A stretch of 57,571 nt of DNA from Bacillota bacterium (GTDB taxonomy: Bacteria; Bacillota; UBA4882; UBA8346), in NCBI GenBank assembly GCA_023402395.1, contig JAEYGI010000027.1:1-57571 (forward strand), written 5' to 3'. This document shows positions 35,629 to 44,896 of the stretch, piece by piece (position 1 is the stretch's first letter; every line of letters begins with the position of its first letter). The notes below the pieces were generated by a model. The model did not search any database. It was not told where the DNA came from and saw only the letters and a program-made list of their open reading frames with translations. Made by a program: the position numbers and the translations under genes.

Positions 35629-35655
35629 AACCCTCTGCTGAATGCTCAGAGGGTT
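35629..35655. terminator. Convergent terminator between pspC-like and permease genes
   Basis: AACCCTCTG (35629-35637) pairs with CAGAGGGTT (35647-35655) around a 9-nt loop, with short T-rich stretches on both sides. It lies between two converging genes and can serve both. Confidence 0.7.
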
Positions 35656-35709
35656 ATTTAGTCCGTTGAGAATTAAATACCAATTTCTCTAGCAGAACTC
35701 ATCGGCGGT

Positions 35710-36906
35710 TCATTCGTGCCGTAGCGCCTCGATGGGATTCAATCCCGCCGCTTTATAGGCCGGATACCCCCCAAAGAACAGCCCTACCAGAAACGAAAAG
35801 CCGAACGAGAGCACAATGGACAAGGGCGAGACCACCGTCGACCACCCGGAAAATCTGGCGATGCCCGAGGCCAATATCCACCCCAGGATGATTCCGATCA
35901 GTCCCCCGATTACACTGAGGCCCACCGCCTCGATTAAGAACAATCCCAGGATCTCCGATTTCCGAGCGCCGATCGCCTTGCGGATGCCAATCTCTTTAAT
36001 CCGTTCGGTCACCGAAACCAACATGATATTCATAATTCCGATGCCGCCAACCAACAGCGAAACCGCGGCGATGCCCGCCAGCAGCAACGTAAATGTCTGG
36101 GTGGTCTGCTGAACGGTGGAGAGGATTTCCGCCTGATTTCTGACGTTAAATTTGGTCTCGTCTTTGAAATACTGCAAGAGGGCGTCATAAATCTGATTGT
36201 ACACCGAATCCACGCGCTCGGAGCTGCTCGCCTGAATATAGATGGTATTCAGGTTTTGATTGCCAAATATGCGTTGCTGCGCGGTAGATAGCGGGATTAA
36301 CACCACATCGTCGCTGTTATTGAAACCGCTCTGGCCCTTTTCACTCAAAACGCCGACGATTTGAAAGCGTGATACCCCCACCTTGATGTCCTGGCCAATC
36401 GGATCGGACCCCTCAAACAATTCCGAGGCGACATATGAGCCGATCACCGCCACCCGCCGCCGGCCGTGAACCTCGGATTCGCTGAAAACCCTGCCTTCCG
36501 CCAATTGATAATTCCGAAGCGAAAAATAAGGAATGGTGCATCCAATAACGGAACTGTTCATACTCTCGACGCCAGTGCCAACCGTCATATTGCTCCGGGC
36601 TTCGGGAGCAATCGCCGCAATGTCGAATGAGGCTTTTTCGAGCACCGGAATGAGCTTGTTGGTTAACGGTTGTCCGCCGCCAAAAGAGCCGCCGCGCCGG
36701 CTGCCCATTCCCGGAAAGACCATCACCAGATTGGATCCCATGGCCGTGATATTTTGGGTGACTTGTTGCTTGGCTCCTTCCCCCAGCGCGACCATGTCGA
36801 TGACCGCGGCCACCCCGATGATCACGCCCAACATGGTTAACAAGGAACGGATTTTGTTGGCGGTCAGATTTTTTACCGCCATCGAGATGTTTTCGGTAAT
36901 TCTCAC
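35710..36906 (-). CDS. MacB-type ABC transporter permease
   Basis: Membrane subunit of a MacAB/YknXYZ-type exporter, 398 residues. It has an N-terminal membrane helix (KIRSLLTMLGVIIGVAAVI), a large extracytoplasmic MacB_PCD domain (about 45-240) and three C-terminal helices of the FtsX domain (about 270-395). Unlike E. coli MacB it carries no fused ATPase, which is supplied by the gene upstream that overlaps it by 4 nt. Such complexes work as mechanotransducers that push substrates, often peptides or macrolides, from the periplasm through a TolC channel. Confidence 0.93.
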   Translation of the reverse strand: MRITENISMAVKNLTANKIRSLLTMLGVIIGVAAVIDMVALGEGAKQQVTQNITAMGSNLVMVFPGMGSRRGGSFGGGQPLTNKLIPVLEKASFDIAAIAPEARSNMTVGTGVESMNSSVIGCTIPYFSLRNYQLAEGRVFSESEVHGRRRVAVIGSYVASELFEGSDPIGQDIKVGVSRFQIVGVLSEKGQSGFNNSDDVVLIPLSTAQQRIFGNQNLNTIYIQASSSERVDSVYNQIYDALLQYFKDETKFNVRNQAEILSTVQQTTQTFTLLLAGIAAVSLLVGGIGIMNIMLVSVTERIKEIGIRKAIGARKSEILGLFLIEAVGLSVIGGLIGIILGWILASGIARFSGWSTVVSPLSIVLSFGFSFLVGLFFGGYPAYKAAGLNPIEALRHE

Positions 36907-37613
36907 GCTGGCGACACCTCCTGGGTGATCAAGACCTGCCGGTTCGGTTCATCGGCGACAATCTTTCCATCGCGGAACCGCAAAATCCTTTGGGTATAAC
37001 TGGCGATATCCGGTTCATGGGTCACCATGACAATGGTCATCCCTTGGCCATGCAGTCCCTGAAAGATCCCCAGAATCTCCACGCTGGACTTGGAGTCCAA
37101 ATTTCCGGTGGGTTCATCCGCCAGCAGCAATTTGGGGCGGCCGACCAGCGCCCGCGCGATCGCCACCCGCTGTTGCTGGCCGCCGGACAACTCGCGCGGC
37201 TTATGATGGATCCGGTTCTCCAGCCCCATGGTTTTCAAAGCGTCCAACGCCCGCCGCCGCCGTTCCGCCGCGGCGGTCCCGGCATATACCAACGGCAACT
37301 CGACATTTTGGAGAGCGGTTAAATTGGGCAGCAGGTTAAAGGATTGAAAGACGAACCCGATCTCCCGGTTCCGAAGTGCGGCCAATTCCGCTTCATTTAA
37401 ATGAGCGACCTCCCGGCCGGCGAGCTTATACGACCCGGAACTCGGCTGATCCAAGCAGCCGATCATGTTCATGACGGTGGATTTGCCGGAGCCGGACGGC
37501 CCCATGATCGCCACCATTTCGCCCTCGTTCACGCGCAGCGACACATCGTCCAACGCGCGGACCTCGGCGTCGCCCATGCGATACACTTTGCAAATACGTT
37601 CCATTTCAATCAT
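36903..37613 (-). CDS. MacB/LolD-type ABC transporter ATPase
   Basis: ATP-binding subunit for the adjacent MacB-like permease, 236 residues. All motifs are intact: Walker A GPSGSGKST, signature LSGGQQQRVAIARAL, Walker B LLLADEPTGNLDS and the switch His in VTHEPDIA. The sequence is of the LolD/MacB class, which drives mechanical extrusion and not import. The start codon follows the adaptor gene by 12 nt. Confidence 0.95.
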   Translation of the reverse strand: MIEMERICKVYRMGDAEVRALDDVSLRVNEGEMVAIMGPSGSGKSTVMNMIGCLDQPSSGSYKLAGREVAHLNEAELAALRNREIGFVFQSFNLLPNLTALQNVELPLVYAGTAAAERRRRALDALKTMGLENRIHHKPRELSGGQQQRVAIARALVGRPKLLLADEPTGNLDSKSSVEILGIFQGLHGQGMTIVMVTHEPDIASYTQRILRFRDGKIVADEPNRQVLITQEVSPA

Positions 37614-37625
37614 GTTTTCTCCTAT

Positions 37626-38882
37626 TCACATCGGGGGAGGGCCCATCCGGATGCGGCCCGTATTCCCGTTTCTTTGAGAACGGGACCCGCCACTGCTTGG
37701 GCCAGTGGATTGCACCCGCGCTACGGCCACCTGCTCTCCTTCAGACAATCCGGACAAAATTTCCACATAATCAGTGCCCTCGAATCCCAACTGGACCTCT
37801 CGGGAAACATACTCCCCGTCTTTCAGCACCCTGACGAAAGTTTGGCCGTTTTCCTTCCGTATCGCCCGGACCGGAACGGCGAGCACATCGGGGTGAGGAT
37901 CAACCATTATCGTTACATCCACTGTCATTCCCGATTTCAACAGGCCCGCGAGATTCTTTTCCGCCGATTGGGGGCGATCTGACAGCTTCTTCTCAATCTG
38001 CCGCTTTGACGCGTCGTTATCCCTCCGCGCCGCCGGATTTCGGTTATTACCTGTCATCGGTTTGATGATCACTGGAAACGTGACCACGTTGGAACTGATG
38101 GTTCCGGTGCTTCCAAAGGAAGTAACCTCTCCCGGGATGAGCGTGCGGTTTTGGTCGTTGGCGCTGATCGACGCCTGCTGCCCGACCTTAATCTGATTGA
38201 TATCGCCTTGGTCGACCGACGCCTCGACCCGGACGGCGCTGGCGCCGCCCAGGGTCAGCAATTCATCGGCCGTCGCCACCGTTTCCTCCAACTTTACGTT
38301 GATCCAGGAGACCTCCGCGTCGAAAGGCGCTTTAATAATGATCTCATTCTGATTATTAACGCCGTTCTTAGTTAGCGAGGCGATCTTCAGGCGGTATTCC
38401 GACACTTCCGTCTCATATTGCTGGACTCGGCTCTGGGCGCTTTCCAGGTCGTCGATGGTGGTACCCTGGATTTTAAAAAGAATCTGTTGCCGTTCCAACG
38501 CTTTTTGCGCAACCCGCAAGTTCTCTTCCGTCTTTTCCAGCGATGATTTCCACCCCGCCGAATAGTTGATCAAGTCGTAGTCGCTTAATTGCAGGATCAG
38601 TAGGACGTCGCCTTGCCGCACCGAATCGCCCGGGTTCGCCAGAATCTGTTTGACCGTTGCGTTATACGGCGGATAAATCGCGGCGTTTTTTTCGGTGACC
38701 ACGTTTCCGGTGGCGTCGATCTTCTCACTGAGATCCATCCGCCGCGCTTCAACGCTGTCAAACCGCGCTTCATTGCTTGACAGCGCCGCTTTCTGCCGCT
38801 GCTGCGCCACCCACCAGCCGGCTGCCAAAACCCCCGCCGCGATGAGTCCAAGAATGATCCATTTCCGGTTCAATTTTTTCAC
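37626..38882 (-). CDS. MacA/YknX-type periplasmic adaptor
   Basis: Membrane fusion protein, 418 residues, linking the MacB-like permease to the outer-membrane channel. It has one N-terminal membrane anchor (IILGLIAAGVLAAGWWVA), split lipoyl domains, an alpha-helical hairpin of about 70 residues (SSLEKTEENLRVAQKALERQ) and beta-barrel domains. A low-complexity insert rich in Asn, Arg and Asp lies near 270-310 and the C-terminus is Gly/Arg-rich. The GTG start overlaps the tolC-like stop codon in GTGA, behind GGAGGGG. Confidence 0.9.
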   Translation of the reverse strand: MKKLNRKWIILGLIAAGVLAAGWWVAQQRQKAALSSNEARFDSVEARRMDLSEKIDATGNVVTEKNAAIYPPYNATVKQILANPGDSVRQGDVLLILQLSDYDLINYSAGWKSSLEKTEENLRVAQKALERQQILFKIQGTTIDDLESAQSRVQQYETEVSEYRLKIASLTKNGVNNQNEIIIKAPFDAEVSWINVKLEETVATADELLTLGGASAVRVEASVDQGDINQIKVGQQASISANDQNRTLIPGEVTSFGSTGTISSNVVTFPVIIKPMTGNNRNPAARRDNDASKRQIEKKLSDRPQSAEKNLAGLLKSGMTVDVTIMVDPHPDVLAVPVRAIRKENGQTFVRVLKDGEYVSREVQLGFEGTDYVEILSGLSEGEQVAVARVQSTGPSSGGSRSQRNGNTGRIRMGPPPM

Positions 38883-40312
38883 GGTTGTTTCCCCTCCAAT
38901 CTGGATATCTGATCAAACGGATACAGTTCGCCGGCTGCTTTTTTGAGTTGTTGCAAGGCCAGTACCCGGTCATAGACGGACTTGGCGGCCGCGATCCGCG
39001 CATCCAAGGCATCCTGCCGCGCGTCGGAAAGGTCGGTGAAGGTTATCGCGCCCAGCTTCAACTGCACCTCTTTGATCTCCAGATCCTTTTCATAATAGGG
39101 CAATGCCTTTTGATTCAAATCGTGTTGCCGGACGGCCAGCCGGTAATCGGCCAATGCCTGGGATACGTCCAGCAGAATGTCCCGGCGTTGTTTCTCCAGA
39201 TCAAGCTTGGCGCTGTCCATGGCGTAGCGGGCCTGTTTGGTTTGATTGGCCGCCGTGCCAAAATCCAGGCTCCAACTAAACTTCAGCGTGAAGTAATCCT
39301 TTTTGTCGCCGTAATAATTGCCCGTTCCGCCGGAGAGGGCATCCGATTGCGATTGATACGATTCATCCTTATGCGCCAGCGTCCCGCTGAGATCGCCGCT
39401 CAAGAAATCATAGCTCAACCCAAAGCTTTGGGTTTGATTTTGGCTGGTGTAGCCCACCGATACCGCCGGCAACTCCTCATTCTTGGCCTGAGCCCAGGTG
39501 CGTTGCGCCTGCTTGATGACGATCTCTTTTTTCTGTAACTCCAGCCGTCTTTGCAACGCTTTTTCCTGCAGCGCGGCCAGTTGTGCTTCGAATTCGTCCC
39601 CGCCCAAACCCGCTTCTTCCAACTGATAGCCCGATAGATCCTCCAGCCCGAGCTGGTTGGCTAATTTCTGCCGGGCGATGTCCAAATCGGAACGGTTTTT
39701 TTCCAGGTCATACTCGGCCTGATTCAAGCTGTTGACGGTCTTCAATTGTTCCGGTTTGGTAATCTTGCCCAGACTCAATTGTTTTTCTGCCAATTGACTG
39801 TCTTCTTTGTATTTTACCAGGGCCGCCTCTTGCAGTTTCAACACTTGCTGGGCCTTTAAGACATTCAGATAATATTCATACGTATCATAAATCACTTCGG
39901 ACTGGCTGATCTGCAGGGTGGCCTCGGCCGTAACCTGGTCCCACATGGCGGCTCCGATATCGGAGACGATTTTTTGCCCGTACAGATTGTAAGAAGTGGG
40001 AATCGTCTCCGTAACCACGATCTGATAGGCGCTCGGATAGGTGCTGTCCGTGGTCTGATACTGATATTGGCCTTCCACGGTCGCCTGGGGCAAAATCTTC
40101 AATGCCGCTTTTTTCACGGACAGTTTGGCTTGTTCCAGGCTATTCCGGTCCATCTTTACCTGGTAATCCGCTTGGAATGCCATTTCCAGCGCTTGGGCCA
40201 AGGTTAAGGTTTGGGTTTCGGTCTGGGCGAAAGCGGTTACCCCGGAACTAAGGATGATGTTCAGGAATACCGCCAGCCATAATAGTTTTTTCGATAAGAA
40301 ATTCTTTTTCAA
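38879..40312 (-). CDS. TolC-family outer membrane efflux protein
   Basis: Outer-membrane/periplasmic tunnel protein, about 477 residues. It has a signal peptide (LLWLAVFLNIILSSGVTAFA, cleavage after AFA), then two repeats of long coiled-coil helices with the TolC signature around LTLAQALEMAFQADYQVKMDR and DYRLAVRQHDLNQKALPYYEKD. A TTG at 40312, 8 nt after AGGAG, is taken as start since no better codon exists; the frame itself opens at 40372. As first gene of the four-gene exporter operon it supplies the exit duct, which implies an outer membrane in this organism. Confidence 0.9.
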   Translation of the reverse strand: MKKNFLSKKLLWLAVFLNIILSSGVTAFAQTETQTLTLAQALEMAFQADYQVKMDRNSLEQAKLSVKKAALKILPQATVEGQYQYQTTDSTYPSAYQIVVTETIPTSYNLYGQKIVSDIGAAMWDQVTAEATLQISQSEVIYDTYEYYLNVLKAQQVLKLQEAALVKYKEDSQLAEKQLSLGKITKPEQLKTVNSLNQAEYDLEKNRSDLDIARQKLANQLGLEDLSGYQLEEAGLGGDEFEAQLAALQEKALQRRLELQKKEIVIKQAQRTWAQAKNEELPAVSVGYTSQNQTQSFGLSYDFLSGDLSGTLAHKDESYQSQSDALSGGTGNYYGDKKDYFTLKFSWSLDFGTAANQTKQARYAMDSAKLDLEKQRRDILLDVSQALADYRLAVRQHDLNQKALPYYEKDLEIKEVQLKLGAITFTDLSDARQDALDARIAAAKSVYDRVLALQQLKKAAGELYPFDQISRLEGKQP

Positions 40313-40840
40313 AATCAAATCTCCTATTAGCTTTGTTTTGCTCACATTCCAGGGTTCCTGAAAGATAATCAATGAGCGCGGCTTAAAACCCTAACCTGAA
40401 TTTGCGGAAAAATATTTTGTAAAGTTAAGCTGCTCGCTTTCAACAATGGGAATGATTGAATCCAAGCCTTTCATCCGACGCGATTTTTTAACTTAATCCC
40501 CCTTATATGTTTATTATCGGAACAAAGGCTGATGTACATTTTTACCTGACATTACAAGAGTTCCTATTTGACGACTTTATTCTAAATAAATTTTGTGTAC
40601 GTTACGTGAACATTCCACGACTTTATAATGATCCTTACCTATGAATTTCATTAGAGTGCGGCTTCTTTCCTGCTTCTTTACTATATCGGGCTCTAAGAGG
40701 GCAAAGGATGAATCAAAGATTTCCCCGGGTTGTAACGTTTTTAACAATCCCATTCAATCCTCGCAACTGAAATATAGGCGATCGCACCGTTGAACACCGG
40801 ACATTCCTCAACGTCTTTCCGCTCGAACGGCGCCCGGACC
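40313..40840. other. Intergenic region upstream of the tolC-like operon
   Basis: More than 500 nt of AT-rich sequence between the tolC-like gene start and the ileS terminator. It must hold the exporter promoter, but I found no hexamer pair with good spacing. No RNA element, repeat or credible ORF was recognised. Confidence 0.4.
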
Positions 40841-40880
40841 AAATGAAGAACCCCCTGATAAGTCAGGGGGTTCTTCATTT
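40841..40880 (-). terminator. Terminator of ileS
   Basis: An 18-bp perfect stem (AAATGAAGAACCCCCTGA at 40841-40858 with 40863-40880) and a TAAG loop lie 33 nt after the ileS stop codon. The U content after the stem is modest (TTCTTCATTT). Confidence 0.88.
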
Positions 40881-40913
40881 CACGTGATTCAAAGCATGAT
40901 CCGGCCGCGCCGG

Positions 40914-43900
40914 TCAGCCTTCCCGCTCCACCTTGATCTCGGCCGGATGGCCGTTGATATCCCACTTCTCAAAGCCTTCCTTGCCGGCGGCCTCCCGTTT
41001 CAGCTCCACGGCCAGGGTCTCGGCGGTGACGTATTCCCGGAAGCTCTCCAGCGCGCCGGCCACCGCGTCGTCACTGACGAAGCTCAAGCGAATCCTGTCG
41101 GTCAGCTCCAGTCCGGCGTTCTTGCGCATGTTCTGAACCTTGGAGACGACCTCGCGCGCCAGGCCTTCCTCGATCAAGGCCGGGGTCAGCTGGAGATCGA
41201 GCACGATATAGCGGCCGTGATCCATCTCCACCGCGTAGCCTTCCTTGTCTTGAACCCGCACTTCCAGGTCATCCTGGGTCAGGGTTACCTGGTTGCCGCC
41301 GGCTTCCAGCTGAATCGCGCCGGCCGACCGCAATTCCTTGACCAGTCCGGCCGCATCCGCCTTGGACAGCGCGGCGCCGATGGCGCCGAGCAGCTTGCCG
41401 TATTTCGGCCCCAGCACCGGGAAGTTGGGCTTCACCGTATAGGAGACGTAGGCGTCCGGGTCCTCGATATATTCCAGGGTCTTGACATTCAGCTCTTCCT
41501 TGACCAGCTCGGCCATTGACGCCAGCGACTTTTGGGTTTTCCGGTCGACCAGGATCGCGGGCAACGGCTGCCTGACCTTGATCTGGACTTTGTTCCGGGC
41601 GGCCCGGCCCAATGAGACCAGGTCAATGACCAGTCCCATGTGCTCTTCCAGATCCCGATCCACCAGACCGGCGTCACCCTCCGGATACAGCTCCAGGTGA
41701 ACCGAATCCTTGGCCCCGGCCGCGCCCTGGATCAGGTTCCGGTAGATATCGTCGGCCAGGAAGGGCGCGAAAGGCGCCATCAGTTTGGCGACCGCGATCA
41801 GCACCTCCCACAGGGTCCGGTACACCGCCTGTTTGTCGCGGTCCATCTCCGCCGCCCAGAAACGGTCCCGGGTGCGACGGACGTACCAGTTGGAGACCTC
41901 ATCGATGACAAAGGCTTGAATCGCCCGGACCGCCCGGGTCAGGTCATACTCTTTCATTTCGTCCCGGACTTCAGCGATCAAAGAATTCAGCCGCGACAAG
42001 ATCCAGCGGTCGATCTCCGGCCGCTGGGCCACGGGGATCTCGTAGCGGTCCGGATCGGCCCCGTCGATGTTGGCGTACAGGGTAAAGAAAGAATAAACGT
42101 TCTGCAAGGTTCCGAAGAACTTGGCGAAAACCTCTTTCAGGCCGTCCTCGTCGAACCGGGTCGGCGTCCAGGGCGGCGAAACCGCCAGCAGATACCAGCG
42201 GGTGGCGTCGGCCCCGTACTTCTCCAGCAGCTGCCAGGGGTCGACCGCGTTCCCGCGCGATTTGGACATTTTCTGGCCGTTCTTGTCGAGCAGCAAGTCG
42301 TTAACCAGCACGTTCTTGAAGGTCGGCTGATCGAAGAGGAAGGTGCCAATGGCCAGCAGCGAATAGAACCAGCCCCGGGTCTGATCGATCCCCTCGCAGA
42401 TGAAGTCGGCCGGGAACAGCCGGTCAAAGTCGTCCTGGTGCTCGAACGGGTAATGCCACTGAGCGTACGGCATCGATCCCGAATCGAACCAGCAGTCGAT
42501 CACTTCGGTGGTCCGGGTCATCCGGCCGCCGCATTCGCAGCGCAGGTGAATCTCGTCGATATAAGGCCGGTGCAGTTCGATGGTATCCGGGTCCACGGTT
42601 TCGATGGCCCGTTCGGCCAGTTCCTGGCGGGAACCGACGCTGGCCAGCTCATTGCAGGACTCGCAGCGCCAGATGTTCAGCGGCGTGCCCCAATACCGGT
42701 CGCGCGACAGCGACCAGTCGATCAGGTTCTCCAGCCAGTTGCCGAAGCGGCCTTTCCCGACATGCTCCGGGAACCAGTTAATCTTCTGATTGTTGGCGAT
42801 CAGGCGGTCCTTGTACTTGGTGGTCGCGATATACCACGACTTCCGGGCGTAATACAAGAGCGGCGTGTCGCAGCGCCAGCAATACGGGTAGGAGTGGGTC
42901 AGCCGCTCCTTCGAAAAGAGCTTGCCCTCGGCCTTCAAATGCCGGGTGATGTCCAGATCGGCCTCGCGCACGAAGCGGCCGGCCCACGGGGTCACTTCCG
43001 GAGTGAATTTCCCTTCCTTGTCGACCGGCTGCAGCACCGGCAGATCATATTTCCGGCCCAGTTGATAGTCATCCTCGCCGAAGGCCGGCGCGATATGGAC
43101 GATGCCGGTGCCGTCCTCGGTGGAGACGAAGTCCGCTCCGTAAACCTTGAAGGCATTGGCCGAATCGGTCTTGACCAGCGCCAGCAGTTGCTCATAGCTA
43201 CGGCCGAGCAGCGCTTCGCCCTTAAACTCCTCTAAAATCGCCGCCTCTTTCCCGAGCACCGGCTCAACCCGGTCGCGCACCAGGATATAGACGGCCGGAT
43301 CGTCGGGCCGCTGTGCCCGGACATATGTGTAATTGGGGTTGACCGCCAGGGCCACGTTGGACGGGAGCGTCCAGGGGGTGGTGGTCCAGACCAGGAAATA
43401 CTCGCCCTCATGCCCTACGGCCTTCATCCGGACGTAAACGGAGTCGATGGTCTCGTCCTTATAGCCCAGCGAAACTTCGTGCGAAGCCAGCGGGGTCCCG
43501 CAGCGCGAACAGTAGGGCATGATCTTGTGCCCCTCGTAGATCAGGCCTTCGTCAAAATAACGTTTCAGGATCCACCAGACCGACTCGATATAATTGTTGT
43601 CAAGGGTGATATAGGGGTGGTCCATGTCGAGCCAGTAGCCGATCCGCTCGGTCATCCGCCGCCATTCCCGCTCGTAGGTGAAGACCGACTCCCGGCATTT
43701 CTTATTGAAAGGCTCAATCCCGTACGCCTCGATCTGCTGCTTCGAAGAGAGGCCCAGTTGCTTTTCGACTTCGATCTCCACCGGCAGGCCATGCGTGTCC
43801 CAGCCGGCTTTCCGGTCCACCTGAAAGCCCTGCATCGTCTGGTAGCGGCAGACCGTGTCCTTCAGGGTCCGGGCCAGCACGTGATGAATGCCGGGCTTGC

Positions 43901-44066
43901 CGTTGGCCGTCGGCGGCCCCTCATAAAAGACGAACCGCGGCGCGCCCTCGCGCTCCGATACGCTCCGTCCCGCAATCCCCTGCTCGCGCCAGTGTTCCAG
44001 GATCCCCTCCTCGCGCCGGTTCACCGGAACCTTGGTCTCAACCTCCCGAAACTTGCCCATTGCCAT
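40914..44066 (-). CDS. ileS: Isoleucyl-tRNA synthetase, IleS2 type
   Basis: Charges tRNA-Ile with isoleucine in the cytoplasm. The 1050-residue product is of the long, eukaryote-like IleS2 class: the HIGH-motif region reads PTANGKPGIHH (53-62) where IleS1 enzymes have a HIGH-type sequence, and KMSKS is intact near 598. The CP1 editing domain and the C-terminal anticodon-binding region are complete. IleS2 enzymes are known to resist mupirocin. The ATG at 44066 follows AAAGGAG and is preferred over an in-frame start at 44093. A T-box leader lies upstream, so expression rises when uncharged tRNA-Ile accumulates. Confidence 0.96.
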   Translation of the reverse strand: MAMGKFREVETKVPVNRREEGILEHWREQGIAGRSVSEREGAPRFVFYEGPPTANGKPGIHHVLARTLKDTVCRYQTMQGFQVDRKAGWDTHGLPVEIEVEKQLGLSSKQQIEAYGIEPFNKKCRESVFTYEREWRRMTERIGYWLDMDHPYITLDNNYIESVWWILKRYFDEGLIYEGHKIMPYCSRCGTPLASHEVSLGYKDETIDSVYVRMKAVGHEGEYFLVWTTTPWTLPSNVALAVNPNYTYVRAQRPDDPAVYILVRDRVEPVLGKEAAILEEFKGEALLGRSYEQLLALVKTDSANAFKVYGADFVSTEDGTGIVHIAPAFGEDDYQLGRKYDLPVLQPVDKEGKFTPEVTPWAGRFVREADLDITRHLKAEGKLFSKERLTHSYPYCWRCDTPLLYYARKSWYIATTKYKDRLIANNQKINWFPEHVGKGRFGNWLENLIDWSLSRDRYWGTPLNIWRCESCNELASVGSRQELAERAIETVDPDTIELHRPYIDEIHLRCECGGRMTRTTEVIDCWFDSGSMPYAQWHYPFEHQDDFDRLFPADFICEGIDQTRGWFYSLLAIGTFLFDQPTFKNVLVNDLLLDKNGQKMSKSRGNAVDPWQLLEKYGADATRWYLLAVSPPWTPTRFDEDGLKEVFAKFFGTLQNVYSFFTLYANIDGADPDRYEIPVAQRPEIDRWILSRLNSLIAEVRDEMKEYDLTRAVRAIQAFVIDEVSNWYVRRTRDRFWAAEMDRDKQAVYRTLWEVLIAVAKLMAPFAPFLADDIYRNLIQGAAGAKDSVHLELYPEGDAGLVDRDLEEHMGLVIDLVSLGRAARNKVQIKVRQPLPAILVDRKTQKSLASMAELVKEELNVKTLEYIEDPDAYVSYTVKPNFPVLGPKYGKLLGAIGAALSKADAAGLVKELRSAGAIQLEAGGNQVTLTQDDLEVRVQDKEGYAVEMDHGRYIVLDLQLTPALIEEGLAREVVSKVQNMRKNAGLELTDRIRLSFVSDDAVAGALESFREYVTAETLAVELKREAAGKEGFEKWDINGHPAEIKVEREG

Positions 44067-44442
44067 GCAATCTCCTTTCGTGTCGTAAAACACCTGTTCC
44101 TGGTTTCTAGTTGTTGGTTGTTGGTTCGTAGTTCTTGGTTGTTGGCTGGGGTCGGCTCGGAGCCAATGCTCTCACCCCGGCGCCTTTGGGCGTTTTCCCT
44201 CCCTCGCGACGGGGGGAGATCTCCGAAGCCCAAACCCAAACGAAAACTGCCCATTGTCCAGCAAAAGCCGTTAGACCCGCAGCCACCCTCCCACGTATTG
44301 ACGGGGGACCAGAACCAGGAAGGTTCAAGATTTCGGCGGCCAAGGAAGGCCATTAGCCGAAAAGGGACCGCATCCTCGAATTCACCCCAGAGGGAAAGGG
44401 CCTTACAGGCCTTACTCATTTCCCTGAACCCTTTACCCAAAT
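44067..44442. other. Long ileS leader segment with heptamer repeats
   Basis: About 375 nt lie between the T-box terminator and the ileS start codon. Positions 44094-44149 consist of 7-bp units in register (CTGTTCC, TGGTTTC, TAGTTGT, TGGTTGT, TGGTTCG, TAGTTCT, TGGTTGT, TGGCTGG). A GC-rich segment near 44176-44220 (CACCCCGGCGCC, later GGGGGGAG) resembles the foldback type at the left edge. No gene is supported. Confidence 0.55.
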
Positions 44443-44693
44443 AAAAAAACCCGTCCCAAAAAATTGGGACGAGTCCGTTCACCCGTGGTACCACCCAGCT
44501 TGGGAGTTTCAATGATAAACTCCCCGCTTTGACCGGTAACGGCGGCATCCGGCGCTTCCTACCGGCCCCATTGAGGCGGCGCTTTCGGGAGCGCGACTCC
44601 GGAGTGATTTTCCCATGCCCCGTCAAGCGCCGGCTCCCACCGTACCCGGCTCGCTATGGCCTCGCGGCAATGGTACTCTTCTCCTTCAACGTC
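44443..44693 (-). ncRNA. T-box leader (tRNA-Ile responsive)
   Basis: On the minus strand the T-box core GGGTGGTACCACGG (44483-44496) is followed by a terminator: CGTCCCAA pairs with TTGGGACG and runs into TTTTTTT at 44443-44471. The upstream stem I region begins near 44690 with GAAGGAGAAGAGTA. An ATC triplet at 44606-44608, in the context GAAAATCACTCC, is a plausible specifier codon and matches isoleucine. A weak promoter with -10 TATACT (44700-44705) lies just upstream. Confidence 0.92.
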
Positions 44694-44896
44694 CATCGCA
44701 GTATAAGTTAGTTTGCGATAATTATGTATATTATATTACGTTCCCGGGGAAACGTCAACCCGGTAAAGCGGAGCCCTTCTTCCTGCCCTTCGTGCGCTTC
44801 CTGATTGTGTTTTTTGGTTTACCGCCACGAAGAACGCGAAGCGCGCGACGCTTTATTAAGCGTTTTTTGCTCCCAAAATAAGCGGGGGAGACGCTC

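Noticed and set aside
40741..40965. Small minus-strand ORF beyond ileS
   Set aside because: It overlaps the ileS 3' end and its terminator stem.
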